A stretch of 38,356 bases of DNA. Source: Marine group II euryarchaeote REDSEA-S42_B7. GTDB lineage: Archaea > Thermoplasmatota > Poseidoniia > Poseidoniales > Thalassarchaeaceae. Within the stretch, counting starts at the first letter, position 1. Every line of letters begins with the position of its first letter. A program made the position numbers and the translations under genes. Shown piece by piece: positions 19,601 to 28,830 of this stretch. Below the pieces are notes generated by a model. The model was not told the origin of the DNA, searched no databases, and saw only the letters and a program-made list of their open reading frames with translations. The stretch is from contig LURZ01000036.1 of NCBI GenBank assembly GCA_001629255.1, positions 1 through 38,356 of the forward strand, written 5' to 3'.

Positions 19601-22310
19601 ACTAAAGAATCCAGATGGCGATGGTTTCGACATAAACAAAAACGGACTCATCGATCAAGAAGAGGCCTTTGTCAACTGGTTAGAATATCACATGAAATCA
19701 GAAATCCTTCTACAGGACTCAACTCACTCTGGAATGAAATATCCCGATAATTTCACCTCCAACTTGCCCCATCACTCATGGCAAGGCCTGGCAAATGAGG
19801 CATTCGGCGAAAGGACCGGTGAATACTACTTGTCACTGTGGGTTGGACTGCCCAATGACGATATCGGTTCAGCAGACCCTCTAAATTCAGACTCGGACAA
19901 TGATGGGATGCCCGATGGTTGGGAGATTTTCCATGCCAGGTGGAGTTTGTTTGATGATGACTGGACCCTAAATCCAGTTAACGGAGGTGACGGGCTAGGA
20001 GACCCAGACTTAGATGGAATGTCAAATTGGGAAGAGTATAATTCAATTGATAGCGAAATAAGTGAGACAGACTCCTCCATCTCATCTCCTCAGTTCTACC
20101 TGACCGACGCGGCTGGAGCCCTTGTCGAGACTCCTTGGATCGGTGCCGAATCGTCATTATCATTTGGGCACTTTCTGACAGCTGAACAGGCTGGCTTAAC
20201 AGGTACTTCATCGGACCCCAACAACCCCGATACTGACGGTGACGGGCTGTTAGATGGGATAGAAGTTATTTTCACCACCTGGAACTCTACTGACTCGGTG
20301 TGGACACTGAACCCCCTAGTTCCAAATCAGGGCGGGTATGACTCGGATGGAGATGGGATAGGGGACTTGGTGGAATTGAATCTAACATCAAACTTACCAA
20401 TTAATGGGGAAAACTACCCACTTGGCGTACCAAACTTTGGTGATGAGGCCCGGGAAATCGATAACATAGCCTTCGAAAATAGAGTTTTTAGGATTTTATT
20501 CAGTAAAGAGGGAAGGGCTGACCTAGGAATGGAACAGTACCTCGAATGGAAGTCGGGGATGCCAGCAAAGCCGATGTTACAAGCAATATTCGGAGTAACT
20601 GACCCAAAGGATCCAGATACCGACCGGGATGGAATGGTTGATGGGTATGAGTACTGGTTCTCTGAATGGGATCTTGAGGAGAACAAATGGACGATGAACC
20701 CTCTTACCGACACCGATGTAGATTTTGATTCCGATGAGGATTCTTTCGACTGCAACGGCGACGGAGAGATTTCTGACTCTGAGTCATTCGACAATCTAGC
20801 CGAGTTCGACTCTAGGTGGTATGGAAAGAGGCTAGAGGTCGGGAACGTTCCAAATGGAACTACTCCGGTATCATACGGAAGAGACACCGTTAATGCGCTT
20901 ATGGAGGAGGAGGGACTAACCAATTCAGCAGCATGGGATCGGCTTTACTCAATATTCTCTACAAAGAGCTTGAAATCTTCTGAGAAGATCGGACTGATTA
21001 ACCAGGAAGACCCCGATAATTTCAACAAATCTCTGATTGGAATCAGCGATCCCACAGACGATGATTCCGATGGAGATGGGATGCCAGATGGATGGGAATA
21101 CTGCTATTCAGTATATTCTGAGGTTCTACCTGTAAACTCACTACGTTGGTCGCTAAACCCATTGAATCCTCTAGATGTCGATTATGATCCAGATGCAGAC
21201 GGTTGGTTGGATAGGGATATTCTAGATACTCCAGCAATTCAAGGAGTCTGGGTGGACAGGTCCTTTTCTCCATTTTCAGCGGATCAGCAGTTTGGAAATT
21301 CGGCCAACTCCCTATATTTCACTAATATTATGGAATACAGAAATGGGACAGGGCCACTGAACCCGGATTCCGACTCAGACTCTGTGATGATGTCGCCCGT
21401 TATTGCCAACGGAGTAGTCATAGATTATCGCCAAGACATGAGCCTTTCAGATGGTAGAGAGATATTCAAGTATGGAACAAATCCATTGGATAACGACACA
21501 GATGGAGACATGATGCCTGATTTCTATGAGTTCCACAGGGGTTGGAACGAGACAAACGATAATTGGTCTTCTTACTTGAAAATTCAGGTCCAGTGGATAG
21601 AAGTGACGCCTCAGAATTGGAAACCCATCCAGTTCTCCGATGGACAGATTACCAGGCCTCAATTAGATTGGACATGGTTTACCCATGATGCTACAGACCC
21701 TAGCGATGCTACTCAGGATGCAGATAATGATGGAGAATGGGAATGTTCTGGGGGAGTCTGTGATTATGTCCCATACAACAACTTCCAGGAATACTACGCA
21801 GTTGTAAACGCTACCCTTTCCTCCCCTTCAATAGTTAGAGCATCAGCTCTCTTTGACTGCTCAGGTGGAGATGTCGAAGAGTGGTGGCAACTTCGTGAGA
21901 CTCTGCTTGGGTCCTGTTCAGGATCAAACGCAGTCTCAAACTATCTCAGGATAAACAGAATAAATGACGAAGATATGCTTTATGCATTAATTATCGATGA
22001 CAACGATGTTTCATACCAAGATGTGAATTCTAGTGATGATGTCACAATGGTTAACGGGGCATGGACTGACGATTTCAACAGGATTGCAGGGGATCGATTC
22101 CATCTTCCAAACACTGGCCTAGGTGAGTATGCCTATGGTTGGTGGATTCTGGATATTGACGGAGATTTGGTTGCAGATGGCACAGATCCTACGAATTGGG
22201 ATACAGATGGGGATTGGTTAAACGACTTCTTCGAGATAGATGATGACCTATTGGATGGGATAAGGGGGAATAGCGGATCGCCAATACGCTACGATGACAG
22301 AACTTCCTAA
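16605..22310 (+). CDS. Giant secreted TSP3/Ca-binding-repeat protein with an internal beta-propeller-like domain
   Basis: Signal-like N-terminus MRRKQTALLVSLLIFSSLAFVSQ; ~12 copies of D(T/S)DGDGxPDGWE with a downstream W-x-LNPLN-x-D module; propeller-like strands at ~17740-18780 (VIGSKYGITVLDPF, LLVGTDFGLIAWNSTD, VWLGMGGGLHQI, VLGSTDGTWCL). No obvious C-terminal TM. Confidence 0.9.
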   Translation: MRRKQTALLVSLLIFSSLAFVSQTRPQSPVSSTDPNEAEGTESPVTDQDGDLVPDLYEVIFGESLEIDLSGMEMAISGLNPSDSTDNSSDHDRDGLTALQEYCWPYTLDNCFEERSTLTGKPPEETESGLREYLDPRVSDTDGDGLPDGYEVHMCTLGGLYKKDPNDPLNPNNFWECRYFDPLDPSDVNIDFDRCEADFSWGCGDGFDFNSDGEIDVGEMFTNAEEYLFGTPDDWVTERDGLWCWGQIEGLTEDSCQDQFERPTGESGWMGSDPRFSDSDYFFWDELAPSQLEIIGDGIPDGWEAHYGLDPLNASDATIDSDFDGWDIDGDGFVTQDVTTDTSQWGEAFSNYEEYMVDFDDRSSVVPGVRGFEMFADHGNTISFDHSTAIRLTDSSVHSIIADQPRERLVIGSKYGITVLDPFRGTSSSFEMPSGLEINVMERNSAGGLDFLLLGSNIGFHTIIMENGIPIMESMTTNEIGEISVIYPIESESIDLGVLLIGKEAWKVTFSAEQSTLIQSEISAIEPLFSLLEDAKATVNSIAQAKIFGRTPILLVGTDFGLIAWNSTDASEDIGSPWWVFTSNNADEFVNPDILDSRKTAVVNSIVVEESNSGSDDVWLGMGGGLHQITMDLFISQPRESISNERMLNLDGLLSGSNDVRAILPIEGTIVLGSTDGTWCLEGDSDGILGTRLNQTDIPGLVTTLTSLERDGETWIFAGISPGRFMNIAPMDPHSHDSDLDGMPDGWEFAYGLDPTDPFDGSRDNDADGVSIGVGIGFGFDRYWSNLEEYRFTAPSEYGHNGTDPRVSDTDGDGLTDGEEYWGWFLEPTNFECHYLNQQYLCDSTLGQSASDVHMGGWTGTGSSGGSDLPTDPTNPDSDGDGMPDGWEIKHRRWIGDVYTGGNDWTLDPNNPDDANEDADGDGLTNLCEYEWERLRERSILTGIQSHGESPDSVLNWTPTNPNQVDSDGDSLPDGWEARYSCNWPSSSSGINPMNGSDALKNPDGDGFDINKNGLIDQEEAFVNWLEYHMKSEILLQDSTHSGMKYPDNFTSNLPHHSWQGLANEAFGERTGEYYLSLWVGLPNDDIGSADPLNSDSDNDGMPDGWEIFHARWSLFDDDWTLNPVNGGDGLGDPDLDGMSNWEEYNSIDSEISETDSSISSPQFYLTDAAGALVETPWIGAESSLSFGHFLTAEQAGLTGTSSDPNNPDTDGDGLLDGIEVIFTTWNSTDSVWTLNPLVPNQGGYDSDGDGIGDLVELNLTSNLPINGENYPLGVPNFGDEAREIDNIAFENRVFRILFSKEGRADLGMEQYLEWKSGMPAKPMLQAIFGVTDPKDPDTDRDGMVDGYEYWFSEWDLEENKWTMNPLTDTDVDFDSDEDSFDCNGDGEISDSESFDNLAEFDSRWYGKRLEVGNVPNGTTPVSYGRDTVNALMEEEGLTNSAAWDRLYSIFSTKSLKSSEKIGLINQEDPDNFNKSLIGISDPTDDDSDGDGMPDGWEYCYSVYSEVLPVNSLRWSLNPLNPLDVDYDPDADGWLDRDILDTPAIQGVWVDRSFSPFSADQQFGNSANSLYFTNIMEYRNGTGPLNPDSDSDSVMMSPVIANGVVIDYRQDMSLSDGREIFKYGTNPLDNDTDGDMMPDFYEFHRGWNETNDNWSSYLKIQVQWIEVTPQNWKPIQFSDGQITRPQLDWTWFTHDATDPSDATQDADNDGEWECSGGVCDYVPYNNFQEYYAVVNATLSSPSIVRASALFDCSGGDVEEWWQLRETLLGSCSGSNAVSNYLRINRINDEDMLYALIIDDNDVSYQDVNSSDDVTMVNGAWTDDFNRIAGDRFHLPNTGLGEYAYGWWILDIDGDLVADGTDPTNWDTDGDWLNDFFEIDDDLLDGIRGNSGSPIRYDDRTS
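17022..22260 (+). repeat. ~12 degenerate protein-level TSP3-like modules
   Basis: Motif starts near 17022, 17491, 18811, 19029, 19231, 19498, 19886, 20228, 20617, 21060, 21494 and 22200 (SDTDGDGLPDGYE, GDGIPDGWE, SDLDGMPDGWE, SDTDGDGLTDGEE, SDGDGMPDGWE, SDGDSLPDGWE, SDNDGMPDGWE, DTDGDGLLDGIE, DTDRDGMVDGYE, SDGDGMPDGWE, DTDGDMMPDFYE, DTDGDWLNDFFE). Confidence 0.85.
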
Positions 22311-22827
22311 CTCTACATTTCATTTGCTACCGCCTCTTCAGAATATCATGGACGAAGGGAGGGCCGTTCCTACTCCGAACTCTGAGGTGAACGAGAAGTT
22401 GCTTTTCCTCAGAGAAAATATGGTCCATCTGACAAATCAGCTAAGTATGCCGATAATCGAGGTCGCGCTGGTCGTCTCAAAATACATCAGAATTGTGCTA
22501 GAATCTCTCGAGAATGCCGCTGAAGCAGCCGGGGAGGAACTTCCAACCTCTATCCTGAATCCCTTACCATTCGATTCTGACAATGAAAACACCGAACTCC
22601 CTGGAATCGAGTCATTTCCCCTAGAGAAGCTAATTGACAGGGTAGATTACGATAGGATGGACATTCTGGATACGATGGTTAGGACAATTCTGAATGAGAG
22701 CCATATGGAATTTATTCCAGCCTTACAGGAGCTTAGAGACTGGGAATTAGAAATAAGGAAACAACTCTCCAGTGCATCCAGTCCAGGGGCCCTATTTAGT
22801 CCACTTTCTCTGAGAGATGATTTCTAG
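22294..22827 (+). CDS. Hypothetical helical protein; start overlaps the end of the TSP3 gene (or starts at ATG 22348)
   Basis: Open frame of 177 aa, same strand, overlapping 17 nt; no recognised motif. Confidence 0.65.
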   Translation: MTELPNSTFHLLPPLQNIMDEGRAVPTPNSEVNEKLLFLRENMVHLTNQLSMPIIEVALVVSKYIRIVLESLENAAEAAGEELPTSILNPLPFDSDNENTELPGIESFPLEKLIDRVDYDRMDILDTMVRTILNESHMEFIPALQELRDWELEIRKQLSSASSPGALFSPLSLRDDF

Positions 22828-23261
22828 TCAAGGCTATTCTGAGATTTAGCTACAATCCCACTAGAGATCCACCAAGCATCAGCAATGGACCATACGAATA
22901 AGAACGGCCAGAGAAAGGCCGGGATCAATGGAAACTGGATTAAGAACCATTCTCCAGCCTTTCTGTGCTGCCTGTTGAAATGCTGTCCAAGGAATAGGAA
23001 AGGAACTAGTGAAAGAGCTACCGCAAACAGGGGCCGTACTGCCCCCCATGGTCCGATTCCACCGCTGAGCTCACTCCAGATTGCAGATACGACCCCAAGA
23101 GGTCTGAAACCCCTTTTTTCAGAGGCCTCTATTTGGACCACGTACTCTTCCGCCACAATGCCTGCGAATATTAAGAGGGCATGAATTTGCCGACTATTCT
23201 TAACCCTATGATGAGAACTATGGACAACCGGTAAGAAGCCAGAATGGGACAATACTATCAA
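22824..23261 (-). CDS. Small hypothetical membrane protein
   Basis: Several hydrophobic segments (IHALLIFAGIVAEEYVV, PLFAVALSLVPFLFLG, FPLIPAFLWPFLFVWSIADAWWI); start uncertain. Confidence 0.6.
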   Translation of the reverse strand: MIVLSHSGFLPVVHSSHHRVKNSRQIHALLIFAGIVAEEYVVQIEASEKRGFRPLGVVSAIWSELSGGIGPWGAVRPLFAVALSLVPFLFLGQHFNRQHRKAGEWFLIQFPLIPAFLWPFLFVWSIADAWWISSGIVAKSQNSLD

Positions 23262-23288
23262 TGAGTTCGTACCTAGACTAGAAGAATC

Positions 23289-23777
23289 TCATGACGATTG
23301 GAACCATTCCGCAGCATCCCCATCGGAGTCCATAGCATACTCATCTCCTACTTCCCTAGGGACTCTTTCTCTTCCGGTGTGCCAAGTCTGTTGCTCCAGC
23401 CATATCTCTATGTCCTCCCCCTCCAATGTGACTTCAATCAATCCTCCAAGTGCGTATTCCTCCAGTACGAATGAAACCTTACCAATAGAGGCAGATTGTC
23501 TAGAGAGATAGAACACCGTCCCTCCCTTGTGGGCCTTCATTGCCATAGCATCCAACGCGGTGTCTAGGACTCTATTTTCCCTTAGGATCGATAGAAGACC
23601 ATCAATAGAGTGAATTTCTGCGGAAATGACCTCAGAACTTCTTGTCACGGGAAATGAGAATCTCTCTGGGTAATTACTAGGTTCCCAATCAGGAAAAATA
23701 GAATTGACAGAGTCTTTGACCTTATCTGGATCATCATGACTTCGGATTAATGTAGAAACTCGCACCTTGGGATCCAC
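23289..23777 (-). CDS. UPF0201 family protein (archaeal), with a C-terminal extension
   Basis: MDPKVRVSTLIRSHDDPDKVKDSVNSIFPDWE N-terminal signature and LLSILRENRVLDTALDAMAMKAHKGGTVFYLSRQSASIGKVSF. Confidence 0.8.
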   Translation of the reverse strand: MDPKVRVSTLIRSHDDPDKVKDSVNSIFPDWEPSNYPERFSFPVTRSSEVISAEIHSIDGLLSILRENRVLDTALDAMAMKAHKGGTVFYLSRQSASIGKVSFVLEEYALGGLIEVTLEGEDIEIWLEQQTWHTGRERVPREVGDEYAMDSDGDAAEWFQSS

Positions 23778-23866
23778 ACTCTTCCGAATTACTGGGCATT
23801 AATAGTGATAACCAGACTTGTCCATTTTTCACGAAAATTCAAACCATTTCCAACTCACGATTGTCC

Positions 23867-24625
23867 ATGGTCCAACGTTCTGGCTTAGTCTCATTTGCCC
23901 TAATTATGATTCCAAATATCATAGTAATTGCATTCAGGACCCTTTCTCCTGAGCTAGATGAAGCGCTTACAAATGACGATTTAGGTCAAGTCCTGACTCA
24001 TTTATTTGCTACGGCAATTGGGATAATTCTAGCCTTTAGGTACTCCCGAGTGCATGATCACGAATTCCGTCGCTCAAAGGCCATAGATGCCCTATCTAGA
24101 ACATACAAAATGGAAGATAAGGGACTCTGGGAAAAGGGGGAAGTTGCTATTCAGAGGCTAGAGGCCAGGGCGCATTCCGACTTCAAAGGGAGAAAAGCCT
24201 CACGCTCTAGGATGAGGATGCAAGGCAGTATAGGGCAGATAAATAGGGAGTTGGGAGAATTAGAACACAATGAAGATGACTCCGAATATTCTGTTTCTGT
24301 GGACGGAATTGAAATCATCAAAGAAACTAAGGAAGAACACAAATTGCCTGAGAAAAAAGCATCCCAGATAGTAGCAAATTTCTTTTCTTCTCTGGTCGAT
24401 AAATCAGCAAACAAGAGAGCGGAAAAGAATAAACAAGAAGTAAAGAAAAATCAATCCATTATGAAAGAGAGAATCGATGATTTTCAATCGGTTAGCGCTA
24501 CTAGAGGCTCTCAGTGGGTAATTCCAGATGGTACTCAAAAGAAAACAAGATTTTGTGAATCATGCTCTACATATAATTACGCAGTTTCGGATTATTGTAC
24601 AACCTGTGGTTCTTTCATGAATTGA
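23867..24625 (+). CDS. Two-TM membrane protein with a long charged region and a C-terminal zinc ribbon
   Basis: TM segments at the N-terminus; C-terminal CESCSTYNYAVSDYCTTCG. ORF-track start is TTG 23861; ATG 23867 more likely. Confidence 0.75.
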   Translation: MVQRSGLVSFALIMIPNIIVIAFRTLSPELDEALTNDDLGQVLTHLFATAIGIILAFRYSRVHDHEFRRSKAIDALSRTYKMEDKGLWEKGEVAIQRLEARAHSDFKGRKASRSRMRMQGSIGQINRELGELEHNEDDSEYSVSVDGIEIIKETKEEHKLPEKKASQIVANFFSSLVDKSANKRAEKNKQEVKKNQSIMKERIDDFQSVSATRGSQWVIPDGTQKKTRFCESCSTYNYAVSDYCTTCGSFMN

Positions 24626-24670
24626 TGGGGAACGGTTGATATGGCCCCTTTCGGGGCCCAAGTCGGGCCT

Positions 24671-25813
24671 ATGTCTGGTAAGCGAGATTATTACGATGTT
24701 CTTGGCATTTCCAGGGATGCTTCTGAGGGCCAAATAAAACAGTCATTTCGTTCATTAGCCAGAAAATACCACCCAGACAAGAACCCCGATAACCCTGAGG
24801 CAGAATCCATGTTCAAGGAGATCCAAGAGGCATATGCAATACTTTCCAATCCAGAAGAGAGGAGGAAGTATGATGTCTTTGGGCATGAAAGACCAGGAGG
24901 GTCCCCATTCGGATCTCGTGGCTTTCAGGGCGTAGATATCAACTTCGATGACCTATTCGGAGGAGGTTTTGAATCAATTTTCAGTCAATTCTTCGGTGGT
25001 CAGCAGCAAGACAAATCACATGGATCCGATCTCTTGGTCAGACACTCAGTGCCGTTTCAGGCTGCGATGGATGGTATGGATGATGATATAGAAATTGAAG
25101 TACTGAAGCATTGCTCTTCATGCAATGGCTCGGGATCTAATATCGAAGGCGGATCTAGGACTTGCCCATCTTGCGAGGGAAGAGGCAGGATAGATGAGAT
25201 TTCGATGATCGGTCCATTCAGACAACGAGTAAGGAAGGATTGCGCGCCGTGCAGGGGTTCAGGTAGGCTTGTCACTGACCCCTGCTCCGAATGTAATGGC
25301 GATGGTAGATTATTGCAGTCAATTCAGGTAAAATTCTCTGTAAGTCCGGGAATCACATCGGGCAATCGTCTTAGAATGCGCGGACAGGGCGAAGCTCCAA
25401 ACACTCTAAATGGATATCCAGGAGATCTATATATCGAGATAGATGTAGAAAAACACCAATGGTTCGAAAGAGACGGGGCGGATCTTCTAATGGCACTTCC
25501 GCTGAGTTTCGCTGACCTAACATTGGGCACTACAATAGAGATACCCCACATAGATTCTGAAAATCTGTCGATAAAAGTCCCCCCTAGCTCTAATCCAGGC
25601 GAAACAATCACAATTCCCGGAAGGGGCCTGCCCTTCAATGGAAACTCACCCAGAAGAGGTTCAGTTACTGTAGTTCTGAGACTTCAATCCCCAAAAAAGC
25701 CTACTCGTTCCCTCAAGAATAAGATCAAAGAAATCAGAGCTGAACTTGAAGAATCAATTCCTCCGATAGAAGAGAGAATTAGGGAGGAAGCCAACTCTAG
25801 AAGGAGTCGTTAG
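24671..25813 (+). CDS. dnaJ: Chaperone DnaJ (Hsp40, type I)
   Basis: J-domain RDYYDVLGISRDASEGQIKQSFRSLARKYHPDKNP; G/F region; four CxxCxGxG-like zinc motifs (CSSCNGSG, CPSCEGRG, CAPCRGSG, CSECNGDG). The ATG at 24671 (MSGKRDYYD) is preferred over 24641. Confidence 0.96.
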   Translation: MSGKRDYYDVLGISRDASEGQIKQSFRSLARKYHPDKNPDNPEAESMFKEIQEAYAILSNPEERRKYDVFGHERPGGSPFGSRGFQGVDINFDDLFGGGFESIFSQFFGGQQQDKSHGSDLLVRHSVPFQAAMDGMDDDIEIEVLKHCSSCNGSGSNIEGGSRTCPSCEGRGRIDEISMIGPFRQRVRKDCAPCRGSGRLVTDPCSECNGDGRLLQSIQVKFSVSPGITSGNRLRMRGQGEAPNTLNGYPGDLYIEIDVEKHQWFERDGADLLMALPLSFADLTLGTTIEIPHIDSENLSIKVPPSSNPGETITIPGRGLPFNGNSPRRGSVTVVLRLQSPKKPTRSLKNKIKEIRAELEESIPPIEERIREEANSRRSR

Positions 25814-25815
25814 AG

Positions 25816-26922
25816 TCATTCTTCCTCCATTGATATGGTCTTTGCTGGAATCGCTGCAATCGGGCTCCCATCAACTATTCCTGATACGTGTATTTCTGCC
25901 TCTGGAGCTTTACCAAAAACCTCTAACCGAACAAAGGTAATAGTTTTCTCTTCTAGGTTTCCAAGGTATATTTCATCATCCTGGAACATCATTTCAGGAA
26001 TGACGCTGTCAATTTTTATTGGCTCACCAAGCGGAGTGTTAATTCTAATCGCTGCCATTTCCCATTTCGACCGAGCGGTCTTAATCCCTATTAGGAATGA
26101 TCCAGAACCTCCATTCACTCGCCACAATGAAATATCTATATTTTCCGTGAAATGCCTTATTTCTGGTTTTCCGAACTCTTCGGAAATTGCATTCCAAGAA
26201 TCTCTACCTAGAGTTGTAAGTGCCTCATTTATTTCCTCAAAATCTACGTTTCTCCTATCGGCGGAGAATCTCTCCTTCAGCAAACTCAAAACCTGCATCT
26301 CACTCTCTTCCAATTCCCTGCTTCTAAATGTCGAAGTTAGGATATTACCCCTATTCCACCAAATAACTACCAGCATTGGAAGGATTAGAAATAAACCAGC
26401 GAATACATAGAAAGGAGCGAACATCCAAGCCAAATTCACAAACTCTCCCGAATCATCGAAGTTTCCCATGTTCCTAATGATAAATCGATAATCCACTTCC
26501 TCCTCATAACTTCCTAGCCTTTCCAGTCTTATCGCATGGAATCCTTGATTTAGTGAAATTTCACCAATGTCTTCATTGGCATACTCTTCTATTGACCAGG
26601 TACTTTGATTGAGTCTTTGTATGCTAATGCTCACCGAGTCGCTACCAGATACGGAGAATCTGATTGTTGTCCAGTTTGAAGATGAAATTTCAATAGCATA
26701 CAGGTCAACAGAATCATTCAATTCGAAGGTTCCTAGGACGGTAGAATTATTTTCTGGCAATACAATCCAATTGCTCCCTACTCCTTCTGAACCCCATATT
26801 GTTTCAGGCGAGTCTAGGTCCTCTTCAATTAGAAACTCCGAATCGGCAACAACACCCTTTGTCAATGAAATCATCGCTATTATTACTATAGAAATCGCGA
26901 GATGCCGGTCCTCCATAGTCAT
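25816..26922 (-). CDS. Hypothetical exported membrane protein with an internal TM and a cytoplasmic C-terminal domain
   Basis: N-terminal hydrophobic signal (LAISIVIIAMISLTKGVVA), central TM (APFYVFAGLFLILPMLVVIWW). Confidence 0.7.
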   Translation of the reverse strand: MTMEDRHLAISIVIIAMISLTKGVVADSEFLIEEDLDSPETIWGSEGVGSNWIVLPENNSTVLGTFELNDSVDLYAIEISSSNWTTIRFSVSGSDSVSISIQRLNQSTWSIEEYANEDIGEISLNQGFHAIRLERLGSYEEEVDYRFIIRNMGNFDDSGEFVNLAWMFAPFYVFAGLFLILPMLVVIWWNRGNILTSTFRSRELEESEMQVLSLLKERFSADRRNVDFEEINEALTTLGRDSWNAISEEFGKPEIRHFTENIDISLWRVNGGSGSFLIGIKTARSKWEMAAIRINTPLGEPIKIDSVIPEMMFQDDEIYLGNLEEKTITFVRLEVFGKAPEAEIHVSGIVDGSPIAAIPAKTISMEEE

Positions 26923-26978
26923 CGGGAGGACAACTAGGTCTTAGAATCCTTCAAGCGAAATGCTTCCATCGATGGCCG

Positions 26979-28757
26979 ATGGAAGAGCGGCCCCTGGCTA
27001 GAAGCACTATCTCTAGAGATAGGTTCTCCAGACTATTCTCTATTGGAGATAGGAATTCTCCCGAATCATATTCTCCATGTCTTATCATCGGTGAAAATGA
27101 CCCAGAATTACCAATTTCCATCGCTCCTTTGAATCTGAAATTAGATAACTCTGTAATTCCTTCTTCGATGGAAATATCTACACGTGCAAAATTATGCTAC
27201 CCATTTGATAGAAAAGACACATGGACAGCTTTTCAGGGCTTATCCCTTCCACCCAGCCTAATTGACTCAAACTCTGGCGAATTCCCTTCTGGAACTGAAT
27301 TTTTACCAATAACTTGGAGCTCGCTGCATCATGACTCATCCTTGCTAAAAACGAGCTTCAAACCTTCCATAATTGCATTAATGGATGCTCCCCAGCTTTC
27401 GAAAAATACTGGATTGATTGAAACCGCATTATTAACCATCAGAACCCACTTCCCATCTTCATTGATTTGGACCCCTGGAATATCAGGTCCTGACAATTGC
27501 GCACTACTTTCTTGGATGGGGGTAGACATTTTTGATTTGACTAGATCTAGACAAGCCTCATCACTCGGCGTATTACTGACTGAATCCGGACCAAGACTCC
27601 CCGAGCGTTCAACCAAGGAGGACTCCTCAATGATCTCCCAGTGCCAAATGTGGACCAATTCAATTTCATCTACTAGGTCTGCAATAAGGGCAGGTTCATT
27701 GAGGGAGCTAGCAGAACTTCAGAGTAGATCTAGTCCTAGGTCCGTGGAGCATCTTAGGCGGCATGATCAACTTACTCTAGAGAAGTCAGGAACAATAGGT
27801 ATGACACAAAGCTCTGTACAATTTGGAACACAATTAAGATGTCACTCATTCGAAAGTAGAAACGATGTAACAATCCGTCTTTGGAGGGAGGAGATTTCAG
27901 AGAAGTATGAGCCTTCAATGAGAACAAGAGACGTTTTGGTATTACTTCCTTGCTCTGCCAAAAAGCCCTACAGGTTGTCAAAAAGTCATTCTAGATTTAG
28001 GAAATCAATAGGCAATCGTAGAGTGCATGAGGTCATGATAACATCCCCTCTGGGATTAGTTCCAAGGGAATTGGAGGATATTTGGCCTGCTGCACACTAC
28101 GACATCCCTGTAACGGGAGATTGGGATGAAGATGAACTATCGATAATTAGACAGATGCTAAGTAGACTCGTTGAAAGGGTTGGCTATTCTTCTATTGTAA
28201 ATCACTCCGGAGTAGAAACTGGCTTAGTTGGAATAAATGAAATCGATACAAGGAAGGGAGAATCAGCGGGGTCAAAGGATTCCTTAGCTAGACTGAAGGA
28301 TGCCGTATCTTCCTCGTTCGAAAATGAGTCTGGAGAATTAGATTTCAGCCCTAGAGAGGAGAAGTTGAAATCTATATCTAGGTTCAAATTAGGCTCTGAT
28401 AAATGGCTTGATGGTTGCCAGATACGAGGGAGGCCGCCAATCTTCACCATCTCGAAAGACGGAGAACAGATGGCAAAATGGGACCCTCGAAGGGGAAGAT
28501 TCCTTTTCTCTAAGGCTAGCCTCAAGGATCTGTGGAGCCTTGGTATACTCAGGAAAGTAGAACTTATTCCTGGAATTGAATGGACAGGGGATATCTTCCC
28601 GAACATGATTAAGGATTATGATCCATCTATCCTTATGAGCGACGAATTGGCTGTAATTCAGGAAGGCGAACTCCTGGGCTCTGCTAGGGCAGTCGCACCA
28701 GGGTGGGAATGGCCATTTGGACCAGGAAAACTGGCAAAGTCGAGACATAGGTTTTGA
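26979..28757 (+). CDS. arcS: Archaeosine synthase ArcS (TgtA2-type), with C-terminal PUA domain
   Basis: ArcS signature VLLPCSAKKPYRLSKSHSRFRKSIG; upstream TGT-like region (WTPGISGPDNCALLSWMGVDIFDLTRSR, AIRAGSLRELAELQ...LRRHDQ); PUA-like end DELAVIQEGELLGSARAVAPGWEWPFGPGKLAKSRHRF. Confidence 0.88.
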   Translation: MEERPLARSTISRDRFSRLFSIGDRNSPESYSPCLIIGENDPELPISIAPLNLKLDNSVIPSSMEISTRAKLCYPFDRKDTWTAFQGLSLPPSLIDSNSGEFPSGTEFLPITWSSLHHDSSLLKTSFKPSIIALMDAPQLSKNTGLIETALLTIRTHFPSSLIWTPGISGPDNCALLSWMGVDIFDLTRSRQASSLGVLLTESGPRLPERSTKEDSSMISQCQMWTNSISSTRSAIRAGSLRELAELQSRSSPRSVEHLRRHDQLTLEKSGTIGMTQSSVQFGTQLRCHSFESRNDVTIRLWREEISEKYEPSMRTRDVLVLLPCSAKKPYRLSKSHSRFRKSIGNRRVHEVMITSPLGLVPRELEDIWPAAHYDIPVTGDWDEDELSIIRQMLSRLVERVGYSSIVNHSGVETGLVGINEIDTRKGESAGSKDSLARLKDAVSSSFENESGELDFSPREEKLKSISRFKLGSDKWLDGCQIRGRPPIFTISKDGEQMAKWDPRRGRFLFSKASLKDLWSLGILRKVELIPGIEWTGDIFPNMIKDYDPSILMSDELAVIQEGELLGSARAVAPGWEWPFGPGKLAKSRHRF

Positions 28758-28830
28758 TCCAATATCAATGGCATCCATGGCGTAGCGGTTAAAGAGGGAC
28801 AGCAGGTCGCCGGTCTCCTGAGGAATACAA

